43,940 bases of DNA, from assembly GCA_021789435.1 (NCBI GenBank), contig JAJYJO010000009.1:1-43940 (forward strand), in the 5' to 3' direction. The translations under genes were made by a program, and so were the position numbers. This document shows positions 33,654-42,410 of the stretch, in pieces. Under the pieces are notes generated by a model, which saw only the letters and a program-made list of their open reading frames with translations, did not search any database and was not told the origin of the DNA. This DNA is from Chloroflexota bacterium. GTDB lineage: Bacteria; Chloroflexota; Limnocylindria; Limnocylindrales; CSP1-4. Every line of letters starts with the position of its first letter. Position 1 is the first letter of the stretch.

Positions 33654-34616
33654 TCATTCATGCTCGCCGGAGTGGGCGACCTGCCGAGTCGCCTCCTCGG
33701 TGAGCCAGCCCTCGTAGCGCGAGGTGAACAGCGCGGGCACCCCGCCCGTCGCCAGGAAGACGATCGCCTTCGCCCGGAGGCCGGCCAGGGCCTTGCCCGA
33801 GTAGACGGGGTCGAGCAGGAGCCCCTCCGAGCGAGCGGCGAGCCGGATCGCGGCCCGGCATTCGGCAGTGGGGGCGCCGTAGCCGGCGCCGACCTGATCG
33901 CGCAGGAGCCACGGCTCGCCCGCGGGCCGCGGCAGTCCCAGGAGGGCGGCAACCTCGACCGTCAACGCGCGGACGGCGGCGGCGGGGTCCGCCAGGGCAC
34001 CCACGTCCACGCCGAGCACCCGCTCGTGGCCCAGGCGAGCCGCGAGGCCGGCCTGGGTGCCGCCCGAGCCGGTGGCCGTGACGACCAGGAGGTCCTCGTG
34101 CCCGAGATCGGCCACGATCTCGTCGGCGGCGCCGACGTAGGCGCTCGCACCCAGTGCCGAGGACCCGCCGACGGGAATCGCGTACGGCGCCCGGCCGGCC
34201 CTGCGAAGTTCGTCGGCGATCCGCTCGACGACCGCGTTGAGATCGTCCATCGCGAGCGGCCCGACGTAGCGACACTCGGCGCCCAGGATGCGGTCCAGGA
34301 GCTGGTTGCCCTCGATCCGCGCCGGGGCGTGGTCGTTGAAGGCGAGCACGCAGCCGAGGCCGGCCCGGCCTGCGGCGGCCGCGGTCGTGCGAGCGTGATT
34401 GCTCTGCAGCCCGCCGGAGGTCACCAGGACGTCACAGCCCCGGGCCAGTGCATCCGCGACGAGGACTTCGAGCTTGCGGGCCTTGTTGCCGCCGGTGGCG
34501 AGCCCCGTGCTGTCGTCCCGCTTGACCCACAGCCGCCCGGGGTCCAGGCCGAGCGCCCGACCCAGGCGACCGGCGCGTTCGAGGGGAGTGGGGAGGTGGG
34601 CCAGCATCCCGGCCAT
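33654..34616 (-). CDS. PLP-dependent D-cysteine desulfhydrase/ACC deaminase family enzyme
   Basis: 320 residues from the ATG; in-frame GTG (34649) and TTG (34652) would add 11-12. Seen: LPTPLERAGRLGRALG, WVKRDDSTGLATGGNKARKLE with the PLP lysine, TSGGLQSNHARTTAAAA, TATGSGGTQAGL and a C-terminal LDPVYSGKALAGL. These fit the D-cysteine desulfhydrase/ACC deaminase family, which releases ammonia and pyruvate (plus sulfide for D-cysteine). Choosing between the substrates by eye is not safe. No Shine-Dalgarno at any of the starts. Confidence 0.88.
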   Translation of the reverse strand: MAGMLAHLPTPLERAGRLGRALGLDPGRLWVKRDDSTGLATGGNKARKLEVLVADALARGCDVLVTSGGLQSNHARTTAAAAGRAGLGCVLAFNDHAPARIEGNQLLDRILGAECRYVGPLAMDDLNAVVERIADELRRAGRAPYAIPVGGSSALGASAYVGAADEIVADLGHEDLLVVTATGSGGTQAGLAARLGHERVLGVDVGALADPAAAVRALTVEVAALLGLPRPAGEPWLLRDQVGAGYGAPTAECRAAIRLAARSEGLLLDPVYSGKALAGLRAKAIVFLATGGVPALFTSRYEGWLTEEATRQVAHSGEHE

Positions 34617-34856
34617 GGTAGACGCGTCGAGGGCGTTCGCCTCGTGCACCAAAGAACGGCTGGGAGATCGAGTTGGCCGTGTCGGCTACCCAGCGATACC
34701 CGCCGTGCGGACTCACCGACCGCTCCTGTGCGCACCGCGTGTTCACCGCCAGTGACAGTCCGGGTTCTGGAGATAGCCGGAAGGGTCGGGGTCGGCCGAC
34801 CGCCACCGACGCCGGCCCAGGGCGAAACCTGACACGAGCCGGCAGGGTGCCCTGCG

Positions 34857-34862
34857 TATGCT
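34857..34862 (+). promoter_or_regulatory. -10 element of a probably leaderless DinB transcript
   Basis: TATGCT lies 8 nt before the ATG at 34871, which would place the transcript start at or next to the start codon. Confidence 0.35.
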
Positions 34863-34870
34863 CCGCTGTG

Positions 34871-35395
34871 ATGAGCGAGCCGCACCCGCTGGTCGTCCAG
34901 CTCCGCTTCACGCGGTCCGAGTTTCTGCGCGCGATTCGGGGCCTCTCCGAAGCCGACGCGTCGCGCCGGATCCTGCCGATGAACTGCATCGCCTGGAACG
35001 TGGGCCATCTCGCCTGGCAAGAGCAGCGCTACTTCCTCACGATCGGGCAGGGGAGGACGCCCCTACCGGAGGTCGCCGAACGGTTCCAGGTCGGAGCGCC
35101 CGCCAGCACACCCGCGCTCAGGGAGGTCCTGGCCGCCTGGCGGACCATCACCGCCGAGGCCGGCCCCTGGCTCGACACGCTCGACGTTTACGGCCTGCTG
35201 AGCCAACCGGGTGGGCGAGCCGGCCGGCCCGGCCCGACGACGCTCGGCAATCGGTTGCAGCGCACGATCTACCACTACTGGTACCACATCGGCGAGAACC
35301 TCGCGATCAGGCAGCTCCTGGGCCACCGCCGTCTGCCCCAGTTCGTCGGCGACATCGACGGCGAGGCGCCGTACCGGCCGGAGACCCGCCCCTGA
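34871..35395 (+). CDS. DinB-fold protein
   Basis: 174 residues, four-helix-bundle DinB/YfiT-like. Metal-site histidines are visible in NVGHLAWQEQRYF and HYWYHIGENLAIRQLLGH. Family members include thiol-dependent metalloenzymes and many uncharacterised proteins. An in-frame GTG directly precedes the ATG; no Shine-Dalgarno, consistent with a leaderless message. It is divergent from the minus-strand PLP enzyme gene. Confidence 0.85.
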   Translation: MSEPHPLVVQLRFTRSEFLRAIRGLSEADASRRILPMNCIAWNVGHLAWQEQRYFLTIGQGRTPLPEVAERFQVGAPASTPALREVLAAWRTITAEAGPWLDTLDVYGLLSQPGGRAGRPGPTTLGNRLQRTIYHYWYHIGENLAIRQLLGHRRLPQFVGDIDGEAPYRPETRP

Positions 35396-35484
35396 CGCGG
35401 CCATGGCAAACCATTCCGAGGCGCGTCCGGCGGAGCACTACGGTCCGATGAGGAGGGCAACCCGCGGCCGTCCGACGCGCTCGG

Positions 35485-35721
35485 TCAGCGCGGCGTGCCC
35501 GCTTGAACCCAGCGCGCGAACAGGTCGACGCGGTCGCGTGGCCAGGCTCCGTCGCACGGCATATCGCCCGCGCGGAGACGCTCAAGGATCGCGTCCGCGC
35601 TGGCGCTCACGTCGTCGAACGAGCCGAGATCGAGCCGAAATCGCATCGACTGGATGTCGCCGTCTCGGAACAGCGGGCGGATGTCCGCCTCGAACCCGGG
35701 GCTGTCTGACGAAGCAGCCAT
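35485..35721 (-). CDS. Small conserved hypothetical protein
   Basis: 78 residues: FEADIRPLFRDGDIQSM, SFDDVSASADAILERLRAG and MPCDGAWPRDRVDLF, a pattern I recall from small uncharacterised proteins in Actinobacteria. The DIRPLF and DMPCDGAW elements resemble parts of cytochrome-associated domains, but there is no CxxCH. Good ribosome binding site GGAGGAG upstream of the ATG. Function unknown. Confidence 0.75.
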   Translation of the reverse strand: MAASSDSPGFEADIRPLFRDGDIQSMRFRLDLGSFDDVSASADAILERLRAGDMPCDGAWPRDRVDLFARWVQAGTPR

Positions 35722-35858
35722 TGCTCGCTCCTCCTGCACCTCGCCGCCGGCAACCGCCGCCCCCGCCATGCGGCGTTTGATTCTCTGGGCGAAGCGTGGC
35801 CCCATTGTGCAACGGCGCGGCCGGCGGAGCCACGCAGCGCGGAAGAGGAGGATCAGTG

Positions 35859-36344
35859 ATGCCCGGACTCGCCCCATGCCTGTGGTTCGACGGCCAGGCC
35901 GAAGAGGCCGCCACGTTCTATGCATCGGTCTTCCCCGACAGCCATATCGACACCGTGGCCCGCGCCTCGGCCGACACGCCGAGCGGCCCGAAGGGCATGG
36001 TCCTGACGGTCGACTTCAGGCTCTCCGGCCAGCGCTTCGTGGGCCTCAACGGCGGCCCCGACTTCGCCTTCAGCGAGGCGATCTCCTTCGTCATCGACTG
36101 CGCCGATCAGGCGGAGGTCGATCACTACTGGGAAGCGCTCGTTCAGGGTGGGGGAGAGCACGGGCCGTGCGGCTGGCTCAAGGATCGCTTCGGCCTCTCG
36201 TGGCAGGTCGTCCCGCGGGAGGTGTACGGGCTGATCAACGGACCCGACCCCGCCGCGTCGGAGCGCGCGATGGAGGCCATGTTGCAGATGTCGAAGCTCG
36301 ACATCGCCGAGCTCGAGCGTGCGTACGCTGGCGTCGAAGGCTGA
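35859..36344 (+). CDS. VOC family protein (PhnB-like)
   Basis: 161 residues of the glyoxalase/PhnB (3-demethylubiquinone methyltransferase-like) group: PCLWFDGQAEEAATFYASVFP, MVLTVDFRLSGQRFVGLNGGP, ISFVIDC, CGWLKDRFGLSWQVVP and a C-terminal helix MEAMLQMSKLDIAELERAY. GAGGAGG upstream sets the start. Likely a small-molecule-binding or metal-dependent enzyme; substrate unknown. A strong hairpin follows the stop. Confidence 0.9.
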   Translation: MPGLAPCLWFDGQAEEAATFYASVFPDSHIDTVARASADTPSGPKGMVLTVDFRLSGQRFVGLNGGPDFAFSEAISFVIDCADQAEVDHYWEALVQGGGEHGPCGWLKDRFGLSWQVVPREVYGLINGPDPAASERAMEAMLQMSKLDIAELERAYAGVEG

Positions 36345-36350
36345 ACGACC

Positions 36351-36375
36351 GCCGGCGCCGCGAGGCGGCGCCGGC
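36351..36375 (+). terminator. Hairpin after the VOC gene
   Basis: Perfect 11-bp stem GCCGGCGCCGC/GCGGCGCCGGC with a GAG loop, 6 nt after the stop; no U-run. Confidence 0.6.
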
Positions 36376-36798
36376 CATCCTGCATGATCGAGGACGACTC
36401 AACCGTCGCTCACGGTGGCGGCTCTCGCGGGCGAGAGTCCATGGCCGTTATCCAGCTGGTGTGAAGTCGCAGGTTTCCGCCCGTTGCGTTCCCAGGAAAC
36501 CGCGTCCGAGAGCGACACACGACCTCCGCGTCGCCGCGCCTGTGACCGATTACCACAGCGGCGGTGACCGGCTCCCTCGACCGAGGGGAGGAGCGGGCAT
36601 TCTCGCCGCTCGGCGTCACCTCGGCGCCACGACCCGACCCGAACGCAAACGGTCGCCCTGGCGGTGGGACTCGGGACGCGTTCCAGTCCGGTTGGCAAAT
36701 CGTATGGAGAGCCCCGCCCGGGCGGGGGGCACCGGGCGGGGCAATGAGGACAGCGGACCGTACCTCCCGGAGGCCAAGCCCGCGTGCATGGAATGTAG
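36376..36798 (+). other. Gene-free stretch of about 420 bp
   Basis: Nothing coding recognised on either strand. It contains a perfect 16-bp palindrome CCCCGCCCGGGCGGGG (36712-36727). The minus-strand frame crossing it is the shadow of the cyclase fusion gene. Confidence 0.5.
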
Positions 36799-37195
36799 GA
36801 GGGCTGGCCGGTCTGGGCGCCGGTGGGCCACACCGCGGCCGGGCGAGCGTACTGGCTCTGCGGCGTCCGCGGTGAGCCGGGCGCGGACAGGACGCCGTTC
36901 GACGTCACCTCGGGACTCGGCTGGGAGGATGACCTCGACCACCCGCGATCGGCCGCCGAGCTCGTCGGGGCCCTCGACTCGACGTTCCGCATCGTCGAGG
37001 GCTGCCTCGACAGCTGGACGCCCGGGATGCTCGTCGAAGAGGTCGAGCGCTGGTACGGGACCGAGCGCCAGGTCCACACCCGCGGCTCGATCATCCAGCG
37101 GCTGTTCAGCCACGATGCGTACCACTGCGGCGAGCTGACACAGACGCTCGGGATCGCGGGACTGCCCCCAGATCGACCTGTGGGCTCCCGAGTAG
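36799..37195 (+). pseudogene. DinB-family pseudogene, no N-terminus, frameshift near the end
   Basis: Reads GHTAAGRAYWLCGVRGEPGA, WEDDLDHPRSAAELVGALDS and SHDAYHCGELTQTLGIAGLP, the latter two-thirds of a DinB/DUF664-like protein. There is a stop in frame at 36796 and no start giving the first helix. Dropping one C from the five-C run at 37165-37169 restores the expected ending PQIDLWAPE followed by a stop at 37193. So it is 5' truncated plus a homopolymer frameshift, the latter possibly a sequencing error. Confidence 0.7.
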
Positions 37196-37273
37196 GGGGT
37201 TCGCGGAGGACCGGCGGCCGCCAGGAAGATCGCGAGCCTCGGTGCCCCCGAGCGACCGTGGGACACCCCCTCG

Positions 37274-40200
37274 TCAGCGGACCCACACCTCGTCGAGCAG
37301 GATCCCGACCGAGTTGTTCGCCTGGTAGTCGCCGACGCGGGCAGAGATGTAATCGCTTACCCCTGGAACGAGCACCGAGACCCATGGAGCCCGATCGGTG
37401 ATCGCCCGGTCCACCAAGGCCCACTCTGCCCCGGCCGCCGCCGGGTCGGCCACCTGGAGCTGCTGGGCCTGCTTGATCAACGCGTCGACCCCCGTATCGC
37501 AGAACTCCGCGTCGTTCTGGTTCTGCCCTCCGTTGGCCTTTATGAAGGCCGAGCAGGAGAAGTAGCCGAGGAATCCGTCGCCGGATGCGATGTTCGGGGC
37601 GACCCAGTAGCCGGCAGCCTGGACCGCCTTGGTTGAGTCCCAGACGCGCACGAAGAAGCCCTCGGCGGGCTGGACCTTGAGCGTCGCCCGATAGCCGAGC
37701 GCGTCGAGGGTGTCGACGAAGACCTTCCCGGTCGCGGCGAAGGGTGGGAGCTCCCAGACCGTGACGGCCCTCCCCGCCGTGCCGGACGCCGCCACCAGCG
37801 CGCGGGCCTTGGCCAGGTCGGGAGCCGTCCAGGCGCCTGCGGAGCTCGGATCGATCGTGTACGGGCAATAGGGCTCGTAGCCCGGGAAGCTCGGGGGCAG
37901 CACCTGGCAGGTGACCGTCCCGGGATCCGGGTAGGCGGCCAGAGCCGCCCGGCGGTCCATCGCGTAGTTCACGGCCTGGCGGACGCGGACGTCGTTGAAC
38001 GGGGCCACACGAGTGTTGAGGAAGAAGTGGAAAGTGGCCGGCCGAAGATACTGGTGGAGCAGCTCGGTGTGGACGGTCTCGAACGTCGAACGCTCGTCCG
38101 CCGAGAGCCGCTCGAGCATGATGTAGTCCGCCTTGCCCTGGAGGATCTCGGTCGCCAGGTCGCTGGTCTGGATGCCCATCTGCCACACGATCCGATCGAC
38201 GTACCCGGCCGGTCTCCTGGTCGACGACTCCCCGAATGACGGGTTCCGGTCGAGCTCCAGCAGCTTTCCCGGGGCGTAGCTCTTGATCACGTAGGGACCG
38301 GTGGCGGGCAGCGGGGTCGTCGCCTGCCCCGTGGCCGGCAGGCCGGCGGGAAGGACGACGGCGGGCAGGTCGGCGAGCTCGAAGAGGAAGTCGGGGTCGG
38401 GCCGGGAGAGGTGGAACGTGACCGTGCCGGCCGTGTCATCGACCTCGATCCCGGACGAGAGGTCGCAGGTCGACGGGCTCTTGAGGCACGATCCGGCCCC
38501 TTCGATCGCCCCATACTCCGTCCCGGCCGGCGACTTGGTCTTGAAGACTCGTTCCAGGCTCGCCCGCACGTCCGACGCCCGCACCGGCTGCCCCGTCGAG
38601 TAGCGTGGTCCGGGCCTCAGGGTGAAGGTGTAGGCCAGCCCGCCGTCCGTCGGAGCGGGGATGGCGACCGCGAGGTCCGGGACGAGCGTGTTCCCGTCGG
38701 TGCCACCGGTCCGCTTGTAGGCGACCAGGCCGTCGTTCGTCAGGGAGAGCACGATGTAGACGGCCGGACTGCTGGCGAAGGCCGGATCGATCGAACCGAG
38801 GAAGTCGTGGGTGGAAACGGCCGTCAGGGTGCCTCCCCGATGGTCGGTGGGGGACTGCCGAACCGAGGCCCAGACCCCACCGTCGGCGACGGTGACCGCC
38901 TCCGCCGCGTGGCCCAACGCCACCGTTCGCTCGACCGTCGCGTTCCGCGGATCGATCTCGGTCAGGGAACCGCCCTGCTCGTTGGCGACCCACACCGCGT
39001 CCGCCGTCACCGCCAGGCCGGCCGCTTCCTGGCCGGCGGGGATCGTGGCCGAGACGGAGTTCGTGCTGGGGTCGATCCGGGACACCGTTCCGTCGAGACT
39101 GTTCGTGACCCACACCGCGCCCGCCCCCACGGCGACGCTCTGCGGGCCGTTGCCGACCTGGATCCTGGCGACCTGCCTGCCAGTGGCCGGATCCAGCCTC
39201 GTGACCGCCCCCTCCGTCGAGTCGGCCACCCAGACGGCTCCGTCGCCCACAGCGATGCCGATCGGGGTTCCCGAGGCCGGGAAGACGTTCGTCAGCCTGC
39301 CCGAGGATTGGTCGATCCTGACGACTGTGTCGTCGAGGCTGTCGGTGACCCACACGGCTCCCTTTCCGAGCGCGATGCCGCGCGGGCCGTTGCCGACCTC
39401 GATGGATCCGACGACGCTCTGGGTCGTCGGGTTGATCCGCATCACCGAGCGGCTGCGGTCCACCACCACCCAGAGCGATCCGGCACCGAGCGCCATGTCG
39501 GTCGGCTCGAATCCGGTCTTGATCGTCTCGACGATCGTTCCGCGCGCGGGATCGACATGCACCACAGCGCCGTTGCCGACATCGGCCACCCACAGCGTGG
39601 CGCCATCGGCGATCACTGCCCCGGGCTGCGGGCCGACCGGCAGGGTCTGCGTGACCCGCCCAGACCGAAGGTCGACGAATGAGAGCGAGTCGTCTTGGAC
39701 AGCGACGGCCGGCGGAAGGTTCGGCCGCAGCGCCAGCGCGGCGAGGCCACCGATGGCCAGGGTGAGCCCGAGCGCGACCGCGATCACGATCCTAGGGCTG
39801 CGCAGGCGGCGCATGGCCGCGGACCGGCCCGGCTGAGCGGACGAAGGCACCGCGTACCGCTTCATCGCGGTCGCCGGATCCTCGCCCTCGGGAACGACTC
39901 GCACGCCCTGGACTGGTCGGTCGAGCCCCTTGAGCCGGACCGGCGACAACTCCACGAAGTCGGCGCCCTCGACCTTGCGCGCCAGGTGGGCCACCTCGAG
40001 GCTCGCGATGATCTCTCCGGGACCGGCGAGCGAGCAGAGCCGCGCTGCGACGTTCAGGGCGCTACCGCGGTAACCTCCCTCCACGGCCACCGCCTCGCCG
40101 GCGTCGAGCCCGATGCCCGCGGGCAGGGGCAGTGCCGCATCTTCGAGCGTCTCACGGACGAGGCGCCGCTGTAGATCCACGGCGGCCCTGATCGCCTGAC

Positions 40201-40567
40201 GGGGCGACGCGAAGACGGCGAGCGCCTCGTCCCCTCGGAGCTCGAGCAGGTGCCCGGCCCGCGCTTCCACGGCCTCGCGCGCGAGCGCGGCGAACTTGGC
40301 AGCGAGGGCGGCAGCGACCTCGTCGCCGCGATCCTGCGTGAACGTCGTGTAGCCGCGGATGTCCGCGATCAGGAAGGTGCGGACGCCCTCGGGAAGGGCA
40401 GGGGAGGAGTCTCGTCCTGGGCGCCCGGAACGGCGGGACCGAGCCCTTGTCGGCCTTCGGACTCCGAACGGGTGCCCGGCGGCGGGTAGGTCACCGATGT
40501 CCTCTGCGAGCGCGTGGCCGGCATTATGACACCACGCACAAGCCGCGCTCTCGAAAGCGTGGTTCAT
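37274..40567 (-). CDS. Class III cyclase - membrane helix - YVTN propeller - family 5 solute-binding protein fusion
   Basis: 1097 residues. A short N-terminal part contains CAWCH (10-14). Class III nucleotide cyclase domain (about 62-225): metal Asp69 in ADIRGYT and Asp113 in RGDEA, transition-state Asn172 and Arg176 in LNVAARL; the usual substrate-selecting Lys before the second Asp is absent. One membrane helix (about 259-280). Then six to seven roughly 42-residue YVTN-type propeller repeats (about 290-570; e.g. VGNGPRGIALGKGAVWVTDS). Then SBP_bac_5, the peptide/nickel ABC-transporter binding fold (about 585-1097; NDGLVAYKRTGG, FTLRPGPRYSTGQPVRASDV, RVRQAVNYAMDRRAAL). Topology predicts cyclase inside, propeller and binding domain outside. 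No permease genes adjoin, so a one-protein ligand sensor is more likely than a transporter subunit (inference). ATG start with weak Shine-Dalgarno; the N-terminus is uncertain. Confidence 0.88.
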   Translation of the reverse strand: MNHAFESAACAWCHNAGHALAEDIGDLPAAGHPFGVRRPTRARSRRSGRPGRDSSPALPEGVRTFLIADIRGYTTFTQDRGDEVAAALAAKFAALAREAVEARAGHLLELRGDEALAVFASPRQAIRAAVDLQRRLVRETLEDAALPLPAGIGLDAGEAVAVEGGYRGSALNVAARLCSLAGPGEIIASLEVAHLARKVEGADFVELSPVRLKGLDRPVQGVRVVPEGEDPATAMKRYAVPSSAQPGRSAAMRRLRSPRIVIAVALGLTLAIGGLAALALRPNLPPAVAVQDDSLSFVDLRSGRVTQTLPVGPQPGAVIADGATLWVADVGNGAVVHVDPARGTIVETIKTGFEPTDMALGAGSLWVVVDRSRSVMRINPTTQSVVGSIEVGNGPRGIALGKGAVWVTDSLDDTVVRIDQSSGRLTNVFPASGTPIGIAVGDGAVWVADSTEGAVTRLDPATGRQVARIQVGNGPQSVAVGAGAVWVTNSLDGTVSRIDPSTNSVSATIPAGQEAAGLAVTADAVWVANEQGGSLTEIDPRNATVERTVALGHAAEAVTVADGGVWASVRQSPTDHRGGTLTAVSTHDFLGSIDPAFASSPAVYIVLSLTNDGLVAYKRTGGTDGNTLVPDLAVAIPAPTDGGLAYTFTLRPGPRYSTGQPVRASDVRASLERVFKTKSPAGTEYGAIEGAGSCLKSPSTCDLSSGIEVDDTAGTVTFHLSRPDPDFLFELADLPAVVLPAGLPATGQATTPLPATGPYVIKSYAPGKLLELDRNPSFGESSTRRPAGYVDRIVWQMGIQTSDLATEILQGKADYIMLERLSADERSTFETVHTELLHQYLRPATFHFFLNTRVAPFNDVRVRQAVNYAMDRRAALAAYPDPGTVTCQVLPPSFPGYEPYCPYTIDPSSAGAWTAPDLAKARALVAASGTAGRAVTVWELPPFAATGKVFVDTLDALGYRATLKVQPAEGFFVRVWDSTKAVQAAGYWVAPNIASGDGFLGYFSCSAFIKANGGQNQNDAEFCDTGVDALIKQAQQLQVADPAAAGAEWALVDRAITDRAPWVSVLVPGVSDYISARVGDYQANNSVGILLDEVWVR

Positions 40568-41039
40568 CCTGGCAAGCCAGTCGCAGGGGGCGAAACGGGC
40601 GGACAGGCCAACTCGGCGGAGCCCAGGCGGAACCGGGCATCCGCCGCTTCACGTTCTGGTTCGCGGCTCGGAGCGCCTCGGTTAGACATAACTTCCATTA
40701 TCGGAAGTTAGTGCCATCCGAACGGCCCGCCGCGAAGGCGTCGTGAAGGCGACGAAGCGCTCAAGCCACGCGGTGGGGTTGCCCGACCGGCGCACTACCG
40801 CAGCGGGAGCGTCGTGCGCAGGTCGCGCAGCAGGAGCAGGCCGGCGAAGGGGCGTCCCGGTCGACCGACGCGACCACGGACGGGCGGCGCAGCGGGTCGC
40901 CGCCCGCGGCCCTCGAGACAGGAGGAGGGGCCCATCCTCCCGGACGGGCCGGCTCCTCGGCCGGTCGAATGGTGGTGGCGCGCGGCCGGGATCTGCGGAT
41001 GGGCCACCTCGCCACTGCCCGGGGCGCCCGATCGGGTGG
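40568..41039 (-). other. Intergenic region upstream of the cyclase fusion
   Basis: No gene recognised; the frames are Arg/Pro-rich. It contains an AT-rich 22-bp inverted repeat (40689-40710), the best candidate for the control region of the fusion gene. Confidence 0.5.
40689..40710 (-). promoter_or_regulatory. Operator-like inverted repeat overlapping a -10 element
   Basis: TAACTTCC-N6-GGAAGTTA, perfect 8-bp arms, strikingly AT-rich for this genome. On the minus strand its centre reads GATAAT, 5/6 to the -10 consensus, about 130 nt before the fusion gene start. No good -35 seen. A dimeric repressor or activator site is a reasonable reading. Confidence 0.45.
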
Positions 41040-42086
41040 CTACTTCAGCCCGAAGCTGAAGTCGATGACCGAGCCGTCGTTTAGGGTGATCTCGTAGTCG
41101 TACGTGTCACCCGCGCTCAGGCTCTTGGTGCTGATGTTGAAGATCCACTGCTGGTTGGTTGAGTCCCAACGGAAGGCGGTGTCCGGGGTCGTGGAGTCGA
41201 CCGCGAGGGTCTGCCCTGTCGCTGAGGTGCCGTCGTGGTAGCTGGTCAGGTAGAAGCTGGTCACCACGCCGGGGGTGCCGATTGAGTTGCCGAGGGCGTC
41301 GCAGACGCGGAACTTGGCGGGCACCGTGCTGCCCTGCTTGAAGATGCTGCTGCCGTCACTCGCGATGGGCGCCAGGATCTGGTGGCCCGGGTCGCCCAGG
41401 CAGGTGGTGCCGGACGGCTCGTATCCAGCCAGATCGATGGTGCCGCCGAAAACGACGCCCGCCGGGTCGGCCTGGTAGGTGGTGGCACCGGAGAGGGGCG
41501 CGTTTACACCGAGCACGGTGATGACGTTCGTTCCGGCCACGAAGTCCGTCGCCGGGATGGTGAAGCTGTACGTCTGGTTGTAGGAGGATGAGTCGGAGCC
41601 CGGCGTCGAGACGTCGCCCACGGTGCCGACTGAGGTGCCATTGACGAATACTTGCGCGTCATTGTCCGCAGCCACCCAGATGGTGGCGTCCCTGACCGCG
41701 TAGGTGAGGTCGAACGTCTTCGAGAAGTAGACCGTGGGATCGACCGCCACAGAAGTGGAACCATCCACGCCCGGCGCCCAGATCCAGTAGGCCGTCGGGC
41801 TGGTCGTCAGATTGGCCGCCCAGGCCCCGTTGTACGGCGCGTTGAAGTTCACGGGGCCGCTCGGGCAGCCACCGGCATACGCACCGGTGGTCGGGTTCGT
41901 GCTGTTGAGGCAGACCTCCTCGGCGGAGCCCAGGGGGCTCATCAGACCGGCATCCGAATAGGCGGTCCAGCTCGAGTCGGAGACGAAGCTGACGGTGGAC
42001 GCCGGGGTGGAGGCGGAGACAGCCGCCGGCATGAGCGCGGCGATGAGCAGGCCGGCGGTCCAGGATGTGAGCAAGGCGCGGCGCAT
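41040..42086 (-). CDS. Secreted PxKF-domain protein
   Basis: 348 residues from the ATG that follows GGGAGGG. Sec signal peptide (MRRALLTSWTAGLLIAALMP, cleavage near ASA). The N-terminal half resembles a galactose-binding-like beta sandwich (YWIWAPGVDGS, TIWVAADNDAQVFVNG). The C-terminal part is a PxKF module (STVPAKFRVCDALGN, DTAFRWDSTNQQWIFNI, YDYEITLNDGS), common in secreted proteins of Chloroflexota and Actinomycetota. It probably acts in the cell wall or outside the cell. Codon use is less GC-extreme than its neighbours. Confidence 0.85.
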   Translation of the reverse strand: MRRALLTSWTAGLLIAALMPAAVSASTPASTVSFVSDSSWTAYSDAGLMSPLGSAEEVCLNSTNPTTGAYAGGCPSGPVNFNAPYNGAWAANLTTSPTAYWIWAPGVDGSTSVAVDPTVYFSKTFDLTYAVRDATIWVAADNDAQVFVNGTSVGTVGDVSTPGSDSSSYNQTYSFTIPATDFVAGTNVITVLGVNAPLSGATTYQADPAGVVFGGTIDLAGYEPSGTTCLGDPGHQILAPIASDGSSIFKQGSTVPAKFRVCDALGNSIGTPGVVTSFYLTSYHDGTSATGQTLAVDSTTPDTAFRWDSTNQQWIFNISTKSLSAGDTYDYEITLNDGSVIDFSFGLK

Positions 42087-42410
42087 GGACAGACCCTCCC
42101 GGGGCACTCGGTGGGGTCGGTCTCGCCAGTGGCTCGGCGGGGTCCAGGCGGCCGGAATCGCGGACCTCGCGTCATCGCTCCCCGTCGGATGTGTTCATTG
42201 TAAGCAGATCAGTAAGGCACGGATATGTTGATATCGCCGCATCTGGTGTATGGCGGAACCAAATTCCGGATTCCGTTGGCGGGTCCCGAGTTGCAGCTCA
42301 CCGCAGACGGCATCGGGCACATTTCTCAGACTTCACACGCCGCGAAGGCGAGATCCGCGGGACCTCGCTGCACCGGGCGTCGTTGGCGATCGCGGGTACA
42401 ATCGGGCCCG
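42087..42410. other. AT-richer divergent intergenic region
   Basis: No gene. It holds the control regions of the PxKF gene (minus) and the DinB-like gene (plus). ATTGTA at 42197-42202, i.e. TACAAT on the minus strand, is a -10 candidate for the PxKF gene. TACAAT at 42397-42402 is one for the DinB gene. Confidence 0.45.
42397..42402 (+). promoter_or_regulatory. -10 element of a probably leaderless DinB transcript
   Basis: TACAAT (5/6) ends 8 nt before the ATG at 42411, the same spacing as at the DinB gene at 34871; there is no Shine-Dalgarno. Confidence 0.4.

Noticed and set aside
25385-36761. 15-bp identity GAGGACAGCGGACCG at 25385 and 36747
   Set aside because: One such match is expected by chance in 44 kb of GC-rich DNA, and the flanks do not match; not taken as an attachment site or mobile-element end.
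36399-38186. 595-codon minus-strand frame
   Set aside because: Out-of-frame shadow of the cyclase fusion gene, low complexity.
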